Below are positions 35,715-46,087 of a DNA stretch of 53,180 bases, in pieces (position 1 is the first letter of the stretch; each line of letters starts with the position of its first letter). Under the pieces are notes generated by a model. The model saw nothing but the letters and a program-made list of their open reading frames with translations, had not been told where the DNA came from and ran no database searches. The position numbers and the translations under genes were made by a program. The stretch spans positions 1 to 53,180 of the forward strand of contig CAMDTB010000015.1 of the NCBI GenBank assembly GCA_945907245.1, written 5' to 3'. The stretch comes from Rhizobium sp. Q54 (GTDB taxonomy: Bacteria; Pseudomonadota; Alphaproteobacteria; SMXS01).

Positions 35715-36166
35715 TGGGGCTGCTGACCAAGGCCGTTACGCTTTTCCTGACGGTCTCGGCAGCGGCTCGGCCAACCGCATCGATACCGTGGAGCAGGATA
35801 CCCGCCGGGATTTTTCTCGGCTGCGCCTGCTTCGCCATATTCATGACCGCCGCGGGCTTTCTGCTCGCGGCGATCTATATGGCGCTCGAGCCGGCCTGGG
35901 GGCCGGGTTGGGCCGCCTTCGCGGTGGGCGCCGGCCTGCTGCCGATCGGCGGTATTTTCGCGTTCTCGCTCTATCGCCTGGTGACCCGCCCGATGACTCA
36001 CCAGCCCGGCAACGAACTGTCGATGCTGACCGACGAAGCACTGAGGGGTGTCGAGGCCGCCGAGGACTGGGTGGCATCGAAGCCGCTGACCGCGCTGGGC
36101 GGCGCGCTGCTGATCGGCGCCGTGGCCTCGCTGATCTTCTTCAACCGCCCGAGGCGGCGCGACTAG
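35714..36166 (+). CDS. YqjE/holin-like membrane protein with DUF883-type C-terminal anchor
   Basis: The protein of 150 residues has two N-terminal membrane helices (IFLGCACFAIFMTAAGFLLAA, WAAFAVGAGLLPIGGIFAFSL), like YqjE proteins of the phage-holin superfamily, then a soluble linker and a third segment (KPLTALGGALLIGAVASLIFF). That third segment closely copies the anchor of the DUF883 protein encoded just before it. The start overlaps the DUF883 stop by one base, so they are translated together. Probably a stress-induced envelope protein. Confidence 0.78.
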   Translation: MGLLTKAVTLFLTVSAAARPTASIPWSRIPAGIFLGCACFAIFMTAAGFLLAAIYMALEPAWGPGWAAFAVGAGLLPIGGIFAFSLYRLVTRPMTHQPGNELSMLTDEALRGVEAAEDWVASKPLTALGGALLIGAVASLIFFNRPRRRD

Positions 36167-36169
36167 GCG

Positions 36170-37681
36170 CTATCTTTTCAGCGACCCCATCAGGCCGCGC
36201 AGCAATGCCCGGCCGATTTCCCTGCCCACCGACGACGCGATCGACTTGGCGAAGGTCTCGCCCACGCCCTGGCGCTGGCGGGTCGACGGCGCGCGCGTCG
36301 AGGGGCGTGGCGGCGGCCTGGTCTCCCGCGCCGGCTCCTGATCCCGCCCCCCTGCATCCCACGGATTTTGCCGCCGCTGCTGTTGCGGGCGCGGTTCGAC
36401 CCGTTGTGTCAGGCGCTCATAGGCGGACTCCCGGTCGCGGACGGTGTCGTACCGGCCGGACATGACGCTGGCGCGCATCACCTCCTGGCGCTCCTGCGGG
36501 CTGACCGGCCCCAGCCGCGACTGCGGCGGCCGGATCAGCGCCCGGTCGACCATGGTGGGAACGCCCTTGTCGTCGAGGGTCGAGACTAGTGCCTCGCCCA
36601 CCGCGAGTTCGGTGATCACCTGGCTGGTATCGAACGCGGGGTTCTGCCGGAACGTCTGCGCCGCGGTCCGCACCGCGGCCTGGTCGCGCGGCGTGAACGC
36701 GCGCAGCGCATGCTGGATGCGGTTGCCGAGCTGGCCCAGCACGTCGTCCGGGATATCGTCGGGACTCTGGGTGATGAAATACACGCCGACACCCTTCGAG
36801 CGCACCAGCCGAACCACCTGGGTCACCTTGTCGATCAGCGCCTTGGGCGTGTCCTTGAACAGCAGGTGCGCCTCGTCGAAGAAGAACACCAGCGTCGGCT
36901 TGTCCGGGTCGCCTACCTCGGGCAGGTCCTCGAACAGTTCCGACAGCAGCCACAACAGGAAGGTGGCGTAAGTCTTGGGCGACTGGATCAGCCTGTCGGC
37001 CGCCAGGATGTTGATCGTGCCACGCCCGTCCGGCCCGTGCGCCAGGAAATCCCGCAGCTCCAGGGCGGGCTCGCCGAAGAAGCCTTCCGCGCCTTCGTTC
37101 TCCAGCGTCAGCAGCGCGCGCTGGATCGAGCCGATCGAGGCTTTCGACACGTTGCCGTATGCGTTGGTGAGTTGCGACGCGTTCTCGCCGATATGGCTCA
37201 GCATGGCGCGCAGGTCCTTGAGATCGAGCAGCAGCAGTCCCTGCTCGTCCGCCACCCGGAAGGCGATGTTGAGCACGCCTTCCTGCACGTCGTTGAGACC
37301 CAGCATCTGGGTAAGCAGGAGCGGTCCCATCTCGGACACCGTCGTGCGCACCGGATGTCCCTGCTGGCCGAACAGGTCCCAGAACACCACCGGGAATGCC
37401 TCGAATTCGTAGTCGTCGAGGCCGATCTGCGCCGCCCGCTTGAGCAGGAAGTCCTTCGGCGCGCCTTCCTGGCAGATACCGGACAGGTCGCCCTTGGCGT
37501 CTGCCATGAACACCGGCACGCCAGCGCGGGAGAACCCCTCGGCGAGGATCTGCAGCGACACGGTCTTGCCGGTGCCGGTCGCGCCGGCGATCAGTCCGTG
37601 CCGGTTGGCGCGCTTCAGTGTGAGGTACTGGGGCGCCGCCCCCGTGCCGAGATAGATGCTGTCCGGTTTGAGCAGGGTCAT
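36170..37681 (-). CDS. HerA-like ATPase (DUF853 / YjgR family)
   Basis: The 503-residue protein has a Walker A motif [10 protein letters not shown] and Walker [14 protein letters not shown] in a HerA/FtsK-type ATPase core (DUF853). Other family segments are [27 protein letters not shown] and [11 protein letters not shown]-like [19 protein letters not shown]. The C-terminal 90 residues are a low-complexity Arg/Pro/Gln-rich tail ending in a short conserved helix. The in-cell role of E. coli YjgR is not established. The ATG at 37681 is the family start; it overlaps the mtgA stop by 4 bp. Confidence 0.92.
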   Translation of the reverse strand: MTLLKPDSIYLGTGAAPQYLTLKRANRHGLIAGATGTGKTVSLQILAEGFSRAGVPVFMADAKGDLSGICQEGAPKDFLLKRAAQIGLDDYEFEAFPVVFWDLFGQQGHPVRTTVSEMGPLLLTQMLGLNDVQEGVLNIAFRVADEQGLLLLDLKDLRAMLSHIGENASQLTNAYGNVSKASIGSIQRALLTLENEGAEGFFGEPALELRDFLAHGPDGRGTINILAADRLIQSPKTYATFLLWLLSELFEDLPEVGDPDKPTLVFFFDEAHLLFKDTPKALIDKVTQVVRLVRSKGVGVYFITQSPDDIPDDVLGQLGNRIQHALRAFTPRDQAAVRTAAQTFRQNPAFDTSQVITELAVGEALVSTLDDKGVPTMVDRALIRPPQSRLGPVSPQERQEVMRASVMSGRYDTVRDRESAYERLTQRVEPRPQQQRRQNPWDAGGRDQEPARETRPPPRPSTRAPSTRQRQGVGETFAKSIASSVGREIGRALLRGLMGSLKR

Positions 37682-38391
37682 GGCTTCTTTTGCTCCTTGC
37701 AGACGACTTTGGCGGTGTAGGGCACCGAATACATGCGGCCCTGGATGACCCCGGCGCGCGACGACAGATAGGGGCCGGGCTTGCCCGGGTTGTAGCGCAA
37801 CGGGCTGGGCAGGGTCACCGCCAGCAGCGCCGCCTGGCGTGGGCTCAGCTTTGCCGCAGGAACCCCGAAATGGTGTCGGGCCGCCGCCTCGGCGCCGTAG
37901 ATGCCCTTGCCCCACTCGGCGATGTTCAGATACAGCTCAAGGATACGCGGCTTCGGCACCAGAAACTCCAGCCAGACCGTCAGATAGGCCTCGATGCCCT
38001 TGCGGATGAACGACCTGTCCGGCCAGAGGAACAGGTTCTTCGATGTTTGCATCGAGATGGTGCTGCCGCCGCGCGAGCGCTCACCCTGCTGGAGCTTGTC
38101 GAGGTTTTCCTCGAGCGCGTCCCAGTCGAAGCCGTCATGGACGCAGAACTTGGCGTCCTCGGACGCCAGCACCGCGCGCTGGAGATTGGACGAGATGCGG
38201 TCGAGCGGGGTCCAGTCCTTGTCGATGCCGTAGCCTTCGGTCAGCCGGATCAGCATCAGCGGCGTGAACGGCGGCGGTACGAAGCGGTAGGCCAGCAGGA
38301 CCACCGGCGGCGCCAGCAGCACGAAGATCACCAGCATCCCCAGCAGACGCAGGATTCGGCGGCCCAGGCCGCGTTTGGCCCTCTTCGCTAT
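37678..38391 (-). CDS. mtgA: Monofunctional peptidoglycan glycosyltransferase, ATA start likely
   Basis: MtgA polymerises lipid II into glycan strands at the inner membrane. It has one N-terminal membrane helix ([20 protein letters not shown]), the catalytic Glu in [14 protein letters not shown], then [16 protein letters not shown] and [19 protein letters not shown], all family motifs. A conventional ATG exists at 38337, but the ATA at 38391 adds the basic stretch [11 protein letters not shown] expected before the helix. A perfect AGGAGG stands 8 bases before that ATA, and no ATG, GTG or TTG lies between the upstream stop and 38337. If ATA is not used, the gene is 37678-38337. Confidence 0.9.
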   Translation of the reverse strand: MAKRAKRGLGRRILRLLGMLVIFVLLAPPVVLLAYRFVPPPFTPLMLIRLTEGYGIDKDWTPLDRISSNLQRAVLASEDAKFCVHDGFDWDALEENLDKLQQGERSRGGSTISMQTSKNLFLWPDRSFIRKGIEAYLTVWLEFLVPKPRILELYLNIAEWGKGIYGAEAAARHHFGVPAAKLSPRQAALLAVTLPSPLRYNPGKPGPYLSSRAGVIQGRMYSVPYTAKVVCKEQKKP

Positions 38392-38452
38392 GGCTGGATC
38401 CTCCTGACGGCGGGCGTTTTACCGTCAGCATAAGGCTAACGACGCAGCCTCA

Positions 38453-39634
38453 CTAGCGAGATGCGCCAAACATGGAGCGGATCGCGGCGACCACCGCCTC
38501 CGGCTCCTCGTAATGGCCGAAATGGCCGCCGGTCGGATGCGCCGTCACCTGCCGGAGATTGTAGACCTTCGCCCGTTCGCTAGCCTTGAAGGCGGCCACC
38601 GAGTCCGCCACCGCCGGGTCCTTCTCGCCGCCCAGGAAGGTGACGGCGGTGGGCGCCTCGACGGTCGGCATCCGGTCGTGCGACGGCTTCCACGGATTGT
38701 GCGCCGCCTCGGCATAGTAGCGCGCCGAGGTGTGGAAGCTGCCGGTCAGCCAATAGAGCATGGTGGTGGTGATCAGGTGCTCCTTCGGGAAGCGCGACTC
38801 CACATCGCCATGGGTGTCGCCCCAGGCGCGCCTGCGCTCGACCAGCCAGGAGAGCAGTCCAGCGGGCGAATCGTTGAGGCCGTTGGCGAGCGTCATGGGG
38901 TCGAGCACCTGGACCGCCACGTGGCTGGCGATGCGCCGCTGGCGGGCGTGGACCGCCTCGCGCAGCTCGCCGGTGACGGACGGCGGCACCAGGGCGCCGC
39001 CGGTGATGTCCCAGGGCCGCTCGTGGTTGAACAGGGTGAGCGGGATGGCGTGCATCAGGTGGATGCCGTGCAGGCTGGCGGCGTATTTGTGGCCGAGCTG
39101 GCTGGTGACCAGCGCACCCCAGTCGCCGCCGCTTGCCGCGTATTTCCCGTAGCCGAGACCTTCGGTCATCAGGGTGTGCCACAGGTCGGCGGTGCGCCAC
39201 CAGTTGATGCCGGGCACCCTGAGCGGCGTCGAGAAGCCGAAGCCGGGAAGCGACGGCACGATCACGTCGAATGCCGGCTTGCCCTCGGCCAGCGGCTTGA
39301 TGACGTGGCGCATGTCCCAGAAACACCACGGCCAGCCATGGCTGACGATGATCGGGATCGCATGCTTCTTCCGGCTCTTGTGGTGGATGAAGTGGACCGG
39401 AACGCCGTCGATTTCCGTCCGGAAGTGGGAGAATTTGTTGATCTCCCGCTCGGCGGCGCGCCAGTCGTAGCCATCGATCCAGTAATCGACCAGCGACTTC
39501 AGGTACGCGGTCGGCGTGCCGTATTTCCAGTCGTCATTGGCGAAGTCGTCGGGAAAGCGCGTCGCCTTGAGGCGGCGCTTCACATCGTCGATGGCCTCGT
39601 CGGGAATGGCGACGGTGAAGGGTTCGATGTGCAT
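38453..39634 (-). CDS. Epoxide hydrolase (EHN family)
   Basis: The 393 residues have the N-terminal EHN domain (MHIEPFTVAIPDEAIDDVKRR, YWIDGYDWRAAEREIN) and an alpha/beta hydrolase core: oxyanion motif SHGWPWCFWDM, nucleophile Asp171 in SGGDWGALV, and the C-terminal His in GGHFGHYEEPE. It opens epoxides, as in juvenile-hormone or microsomal-type hydrolases; the natural substrate is unknown. The ATG at 39634 has GGGGGA upstream and is preferred over 39646. Confidence 0.93.
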   Translation of the reverse strand: MHIEPFTVAIPDEAIDDVKRRLKATRFPDDFANDDWKYGTPTAYLKSLVDYWIDGYDWRAAEREINKFSHFRTEIDGVPVHFIHHKSRKKHAIPIIVSHGWPWCFWDMRHVIKPLAEGKPAFDVIVPSLPGFGFSTPLRVPGINWWRTADLWHTLMTEGLGYGKYAASGGDWGALVTSQLGHKYAASLHGIHLMHAIPLTLFNHERPWDITGGALVPPSVTGELREAVHARQRRIASHVAVQVLDPMTLANGLNDSPAGLLSWLVERRRAWGDTHGDVESRFPKEHLITTTMLYWLTGSFHTSARYYAEAAHNPWKPSHDRMPTVEAPTAVTFLGGEKDPAVADSVAAFKASERAKVYNLRQVTAHPTGGHFGHYEEPEAVVAAIRSMFGASR

Positions 39635-39650
39635 ACGATCCCCCAATTAC

Positions 39651-39723
39651 ATTGTCATCCCGGCGAAAGCCGGGACCCAGAACAGCCGCCGTACTTGGTC
39701 CCGGCTTTCGCCGGGATGACAAT
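39651..39723. repeat. Palindrome (ATTGTCATCCCGGCGAAAG family)
   Basis: ATTGTCATCCCGGCGAAAGC at 39651-39670 is mirrored by GCTTTCGCCGGGATGACAAT ending at 39723. It is a short-loop relative of the element at 16967-17070 and lies between two co-oriented genes. Confidence 0.83.
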
Positions 39724-39746
39724 ACGGATGAGGGGAGCTGTCGGCC

Positions 39747-40292
39747 CTAGGCCGACAGCTCCTTTTCGATGGCGCCGGTGATCGTCGGGTCATCCGGCGC
39801 GATGTCCGGCGCGAAGCGGCCGACCACCTTGCCGTCGCGGCTGACGAGGAACTTCTCGAAGTTCCACATGATGTCGGCCTCGTTCTTCGACGCCAGGCCG
39901 CGCTCGTCGAGGATCTTCTTGAGCTGGCTGTCCGGCTTGTTGATGCGGCCGGGATGCTCGGCGATCAGCTCCTTGTAGAGCGGATGACGGTCGTCGCCCT
40001 GAACGCTGATCTTCGAGAACATCGGGAAATCCACGTCGAACTTGGTCGAGCAGAAATCCTGGATCTCTTCGTCGGAGCCCGGCTCCTGGCCGGCGAAATT
40101 GTTCGCCGGGAAGCCCAGCACCTTGAAGCCCTTGTCGCGGTAGGACTGGTAGGTCTTCTCGAGCGCCTCGTATTGCGGCGTCAGGCCGCACTTCGACGCC
40201 ACGTTGACGACCAGCAGCACGTCGCCCTTGTAGTCCTTCAGCGAGGCTTCCTTGCCGTCGATCTTGCGAACCGGAATGTCGTAGATACTCAT
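39747..40292 (-). CDS. Glutathione peroxidase (Cys type)
   Basis: The 181-residue enzyme reduces hydroperoxides with thiols. The catalytic tetrad is visible: Cys35 (VASKCGLTPQY), Gln69 (NNFAGQEPG), Trp143 and Asn144 (IMWNFEKFLV). It carries Cys in place of selenocysteine, so it is probably thioredoxin-dependent in practice. The ATG lies downstream of a gap that also holds the promoter region of the ABC-F gene on the other strand. Confidence 0.94.
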   Translation of the reverse strand: MSIYDIPVRKIDGKEASLKDYKGDVLLVVNVASKCGLTPQYEALEKTYQSYRDKGFKVLGFPANNFAGQEPGSDEEIQDFCSTKFDVDFPMFSKISVQGDDRHPLYKELIAEHPGRINKPDSQLKKILDERGLASKNEADIMWNFEKFLVSRDGKVVGRFAPDIAPDDPTITGAIEKELSA

Positions 40293-40454
40293 GTCGCTCC
40301 CCTATCCTGAATGAGCGACAAGCTTAGGGGATCGGGCGGCCTGCTGGCAACTCGCCCGGTCGCACGCGCCGGCTCCAGCCAAGCGCTTCGTGCATGGGAC
40401 TTGCCGAGTCCCGTGAGTTGACATCTGCCGCCCGAGAGGCCACTTGTTCGCGCC

Positions 40455-42353
40455 ATGCTGGCGATCCGGAACATAACCTTCACCATGGTGGGCAACCGCC
40501 TGTTCGACAATGCCTCGGCGGTGATCCCGACTGGGCACAAGGTCGGCATGGTCGGCCGCAACGGCACGGGCAAGACCACCCTGTTCCGGCTGATCCGCGG
40601 CGAGCTGTCGCTGGACGACGGCGAGATCGAGGTGCCGCGCAACTTCCGTATCGGCGGCGTCGCCCAGGAAGCGCCCGCGACCGATCACACGCTGCTCGAG
40701 ACCGTGGTGATGGCCGATGTCGAGCGCCACGCGCTGATGCAGGAAGCCGAGATCGCGACCGATCCGCACCGCATCGCCGAGATCCAGATCCGCCTCGCAG
40801 ACATCGACGCCTACTCCGCCGAGGCGCGCGCCGGCCAGATCCTGTCGGGCCTGGGCTTCGACGCCGAGGCGCAGCAGCGGCCCTGCCACGAATTCTCCGG
40901 CGGCTGGCGCATGCGCGTTGCGCTGGGCGCGGTGCTGTTCTCCCAGCCCGACCTGCTGCTGCTCGACGAACCGACCAACTATCTCGACCTCGAGGGCACG
41001 GTCTGGCTGGAAAGCTTCATCGCCAAGTACCCGCACACCGCGCTGATCATCTCCCATGACCGCGAGCTGCTGAACCGGTCGGTGGACGGCATCCTGCACC
41101 TGACCGGCCAGAAGCTGACCTACTACACCGGCACCTACGACCAGTTCGACACCGAGCGCCGGATGAAGCTGGAACAGCAGCTGTCCATGAAGCGCAAGCA
41201 GGACGCCCAGCGCGCCCACATCCAGAGCTTCGTCGACCGCTTCAAGGCCAAGGCCTCAAAGGCCCGCCAGGCCCAGTCGCGGGTGAAGATGCTGGAGCGG
41301 ATGAAGCCGATTCTCGCGGTGTCCGAGAACGCCGTCGCGCCGTTCCATTTCCCCGCCCCGGAAGAGCTCGCGCCGCCGCTGGTGACGTTCGAGAACGCGG
41401 TGGTCGGCTATGACGGCCTGCCGGTGCTGAAGAACCTGAATTTGCGCCTCGACCAGGACGACCGCATCGCGCTGCTGGGCGCCAACGGCGAGGGCAAGTC
41501 CACCTTCGCCAAGCTGCTGGCCGGCCGGCTGCCGCTGATGGCCGGAAAGCTGACCAAGTCGTCCAAGCTGCGCATCGGCTTTTTCGCCCAGCACCAGCTC
41601 GACGAGCTGGTCGAGGGCGAGAACTCGCTGCAGCACCTGATGCGCAAGCTGCCGCAGGAAGGCGAGAGCAAGCTCCGCGCGCGCCTCGGTGCCGCCGGCA
41701 TCGGCGCCGACATCGTGCTCAACCCGGTGGAGAAGCTGTCCGGCGGCCAGAAGGCCCGGCTGCTGATGGCGCTGGCCGCGCTCGACGCGCCGCACATCAT
41801 GATTCTCGACGAGCCGACCAACCATCTCGACATCGAAAGCCGCGAGGTGCTGGTCCACGCGCTCAACGACTATCCGGGCGCGGTGATCCTGATCAGCCAC
41901 GACCCGCATCTTGTCGAGACCGTCGCCGACCAGCTCTGGCTGGTGCAGGGCGGCAAGGTGGCGCCGTTCGACGGCGACATGGAGGACTACAAGCGGCTGC
42001 TCCTGTCGCAGCGCGGCACCAAGAAGGAGCCTGGCTCGAACCGCAAGGGCGACGACCGTTCGGTTGCGGCGCCCAATGCCGCCAGGGGGAATGGTCCGTC
42101 CAAGGCCCAGCGGCAGAACGCGACGCCGCTGCGCAACAAGGTCCGCGACCACGAGGCACGCATCGCCAAGCTGGAGGCCGACCTGGCCAGGGCCGAGGTC
42201 AACCTGGCCGATCCCAAGATTTACGCCGCGGGCGACAAGCCGAGGATCGAACGCCTCACCCGTCTCGTCAAAGACATCAAGGCCGAGCTGGCGCGCGAGG
42301 AATCGCTCTGGATGGAAGCCCAGGAACAGCTCGACGCCACCCTCAGCGCCTGA
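40455..42353 (+). CDS. ABC-F family ATPase (YheS/Uup-like)
   Basis: A soluble 632-residue protein with two ABC domains and no membrane segments. Domain one has GRNGTGKTT, FSGGWRMRVALG and LLLLDEPTNYLD; domain two has GANGEGKST, LSGGQKARLLMA and MILDEPTNHLD. The P-site interaction motif region lies between (about residues 240-300, RRMKLEQQLSMKRKQDAQRAH). A C-terminal coiled coil (KVRDHEARIAKLEADLARAE) resembles Uup. ABC-F proteins act on stalled ribosomes. A TTGACA at 40418-40423 is a candidate -35. Confidence 0.93.
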   Translation: MLAIRNITFTMVGNRLFDNASAVIPTGHKVGMVGRNGTGKTTLFRLIRGELSLDDGEIEVPRNFRIGGVAQEAPATDHTLLETVVMADVERHALMQEAEIATDPHRIAEIQIRLADIDAYSAEARAGQILSGLGFDAEAQQRPCHEFSGGWRMRVALGAVLFSQPDLLLLDEPTNYLDLEGTVWLESFIAKYPHTALIISHDRELLNRSVDGILHLTGQKLTYYTGTYDQFDTERRMKLEQQLSMKRKQDAQRAHIQSFVDRFKAKASKARQAQSRVKMLERMKPILAVSENAVAPFHFPAPEELAPPLVTFENAVVGYDGLPVLKNLNLRLDQDDRIALLGANGEGKSTFAKLLAGRLPLMAGKLTKSSKLRIGFFAQHQLDELVEGENSLQHLMRKLPQEGESKLRARLGAAGIGADIVLNPVEKLSGGQKARLLMALAALDAPHIMILDEPTNHLDIESREVLVHALNDYPGAVILISHDPHLVETVADQLWLVQGGKVAPFDGDMEDYKRLLLSQRGTKKEPGSNRKGDDRSVAAPNAARGNGPSKAQRQNATPLRNKVRDHEARIAKLEADLARAEVNLADPKIYAAGDKPRIERLTRLVKDIKAELAREESLWMEAQEQLDATLSA

Positions 42354-42431
42354 TTACCGCGGGGGACTCGCGTCCCGGCTTCAGGTAAAATGGTCCCCAT
42401 TAGATGGGCGCCGGGGGACTTGGAGGGGGAC

Positions 42432-43256
42432 ATGCTGACCATCACCACTATCCGTGCGCTCTATCCGCGCGGACCGGCCGAACATCTCGCCGCCTTCGCC
42501 GCGCAGGCCGAAGACGTGCTCGGCCGCTTTGGCATCACCGGCAACGACACGCGCCTGCACTATTTCCTGGCGCAGATCGGCCACGAGTCCGGCGGGCTCA
42601 CCATCATGCAGGAGAACCTCAACTACCGCGCCCAGCGGCTGTGCGAGGTGTGGCCCAGCCGATTCCCGACGCTGGCGTCCGCCGGCCGCTGCGCCGGCAA
42701 TCCGGAGTTGCTGGCCAACACCGTCTATGGCGAGCGCATGGGCAACCGGGGCAGTGCCTCGGGCGACGGCTGGCGCTACCGCGGCCGCGGCTACATCCAG
42801 ATCACCGGCCGCGACGGCTACCAGCAGGTCGGCCAGCGCACCGGCCTCGACCTGGAAGGCTCGCCCGACCTGGCGTTCGCGCCCGAGCACGCGCTGGTCG
42901 TGGCCTGCGGCTTCTGGCGCTGGAAGGGCCTCAACGACATCTGCGATACCGGCAATTTCGGCAACGTCACCCGCCGCATCAATGGCGGCCTGAACGGCCA
43001 GGAAGACCGCGAGGCCTGGCTGAACAAGGTCCGCCGCACGCTGGGCGCGCCGGTCCCGCTGGACGAGCAGCCCGATGCACCGGACGTCATCGACATCCAG
43101 CGCCGGCTGCGCGACCTGGGCTATGTGGAAGTCGGCGCCGCCGATGGCGACATTGGCCCGAATACAAGGGCCGCGATCACGCGGTTCAGGCTGGACCAGG
43201 GCTTGCCCGCGGGCGTCGTCGACAAGGCACTGATCAAGGCGCTGGGATTGGCGTGA
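42432..43256 (+). CDS. GH19 lysozyme-like hydrolase with peptidoglycan-binding domain
   Basis: The 274 residues have a glycoside hydrolase 19 domain (FLAQIGHESGG with Glu52, then MQENLNYRAQRL with Glu61; WRYRGRGYIQITGRDGYQ) and a C-terminal PG_binding_1 domain (DVIDIQRRLRDLGYVEVGAADGDIGPNTRAAI, quoted in part). Phage endolysins of this family cut peptidoglycan rather than chitin. No signal peptide is seen, so export is unclear. GGAGGGGG stands just before the ATG at 42432. No phage genes flank it, so it is a domesticated endolysin or an effector-type enzyme. Confidence 0.9.
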   Translation: MLTITTIRALYPRGPAEHLAAFAAQAEDVLGRFGITGNDTRLHYFLAQIGHESGGLTIMQENLNYRAQRLCEVWPSRFPTLASAGRCAGNPELLANTVYGERMGNRGSASGDGWRYRGRGYIQITGRDGYQQVGQRTGLDLEGSPDLAFAPEHALVVACGFWRWKGLNDICDTGNFGNVTRRINGGLNGQEDREAWLNKVRRTLGAPVPLDEQPDAPDVIDIQRRLRDLGYVEVGAADGDIGPNTRAAITRFRLDQGLPAGVVDKALIKALGLA

Positions 43257-43277
43257 CCGCCGGAGCGGCTCCCTTCC

Positions 43278-43736
43278 CTACCGCCCGAAGATCATCCGCA
43301 GCACGCTGACCCGGCGCCGCCGCCGCTTGGCGGGCGCGCGCTTCCTGGGTTCAGGTGGGACACCCAGCAGCATCCAGAATTCGTGGTCGTCCTCGGGCAG
43401 CTTGATCCTGGGGGCGCGGCGTTCGGCCCACAGCACGTAGGAGTGCAGCGAGCGGGACATCTTTTCCTCCATGGACGGGGTCCAGATGCCGGCCACTTCC
43501 CGGGCCCATTTCCACGCGCCCGCTTCCGCGTAGAGCCGCGGCTGCGACTGCCACGGGCCGAGCACGTGGCCCAGCTCGTGCAGCGCCACCGCATAGGTGA
43601 TGGCACTCTTCACCGGCCGGATGGCGATGACCTTGTGGGCCTTGGACGCGCGGCCGCCGCGCGAATGGGGCAGCACCCTGATGCTTTCGTCCCGGCAGAT
43701 GGCGGCGACGTGCTGGGCCATTTCCTCGGACGTCAT
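43278..43736 (-). CDS. Putative HExxH metalloprotease-like protein (152 aa)
   Basis: A small protein with a zinc-type motif His53-Glu54-x2-His57 (ALHELGHVLGP) preceded by a helix of the zincin kind, and further helices (WKWAREVAGIWTPS). The last 25 residues are very basic (RKRAPAKRRRRR). It resembles the ImmA/IrrE-like or phage zincin fold in outline only; I cannot place the family. It converges on the GH19 gene with 21 bp between stops and is divergent from the leu promoter region. Confidence 0.7.
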   Translation of the reverse strand: MTSEEMAQHVAAICRDESIRVLPHSRGGRASKAHKVIAIRPVKSAITYAVALHELGHVLGPWQSQPRLYAEAGAWKWAREVAGIWTPSMEEKMSRSLHSYVLWAERRAPRIKLPEDDHEFWMLLGVPPEPRKRAPAKRRRRRVSVLRMIFGR

Positions 43737-43842
43737 GGCATGGTGCTCATCGGCGGACCCTGGTGATTCACCGTTCCATCATACTGGATGAAGCGCCCTG
43801 ATACATCCTATCACACAACCCGTTGAGGGGATCAGCGATCGC

Positions 43843-43871
43843 TTGACAATCCGGCAGCCATCCGTAGTTAT
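43843..43871 (+). promoter_or_regulatory. Promoter of the leuA attenuator
   Basis: TTGACA at 43843-43848 and AGTTAT at 43866-43871 are 17 bp apart. The predicted +1 is near 43878, which is the first base of the leader-peptide ATG. Confidence 0.65.
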
Positions 43872-43877
43872 GTCGCC

Positions 43878-43931
43878 ATGATCCGCACCGCTGAATCGCT
43901 GCCCCTTCGACTTACGAGCCTGTCCCTCTAG
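43878..43931 (+). CDS. leuA leader peptide (17 aa, five Leu)
   Basis: The short frame encodes MIRTAESLPLRLTSLSL, with Leu at positions 8, 10, 12, 15 and 17, directly upstream of leuA. This is the design of a transcription-attenuation leader: ribosomes stall on Leu codons when charged tRNA-Leu is scarce. There is no ribosome site; with the +1 predicted at or near the ATG, translation is probably leaderless. Confidence 0.78.
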   Translation: MIRTAESLPLRLTSLSL

Positions 43932-44102
43932 TACGGGACCGGGCCGGCTCGCCTATAAGAGCCATGAGACGAACATGCGATCGGGTGACCACAGTGACGG
44001 TTCAAATCGACAGACACGGATCAAAGGGCAGCGCGGCGGTTCGGCGCGCGGTGCGACTTATGGGCGGTTCCCGGGCCTGACCGGCGCACAAGCGCCTGCC
44101 CG
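43916..44102 (+). promoter_or_regulatory. Alternative hairpins of the leu attenuator
   Basis: GAGCC (43916-43920) with GTCCC (43922-43926) can pair with GGCTC (43946-43950) and GGGAC (43935-43939), a pause hairpin covering the last Leu codons and stop. GGCTC can instead pair with a second GAGCC (43959-43963). The two are mutually exclusive. A third, stronger hairpin at 44072-44102 (CGGGC/GCCCG outside GGCGC-ACAA-GCGCC) is the candidate terminator or ribosome-site blocker. No U-tract follows it, so the mechanism is not certain. Confidence 0.55.
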
Positions 44103-44105
44103 TGA

Positions 44106-45878
<1,773 letters not shown>

Positions 45879-45950
45879 CGCTCGCCTTCTCGGCCATTGG
45901 ACGCGGCAAAGCCACCGTTGCAACCCAGCTTGTGCAAGCCGCAATTTTCA

Positions 45951-46025
45951 CCGTGTCCCTGAGCTTGACGAAGGGCCTTGCAGGAGCGCTGATGCAAAGG
46001 CCCTTCGACAAGCTCAGGGACACGG
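45951..46025. repeat. 75-bp near-perfect palindrome (CCCTGAGCTTGTCGAAGGG family)
   Basis: CCGTGTCCCTGAGCTTGACG at the left end mirrors the right end CGACAAGCTCAGGGACACGG with one mismatch, and pairing continues inward through AAGGGCCTT to TGCA. The core is a repeat found across many proteobacteria. Standing 72 bp behind leuA, it may also stop transcription. Confidence 0.87.
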
Positions 46026-46087
46026 ATAAGTTAGCGCCTGCATCGGCATCGATTACCGTGCTTTGCTCTCCATAACGGACTGGGTTC

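Noticed and set aside
43964-44081. Second short open frame in the leu leader (ATG at 43964)
   Set aside because: It has no ribosome site, no Leu enrichment and runs through the hairpin region; chance is the simplest explanation.
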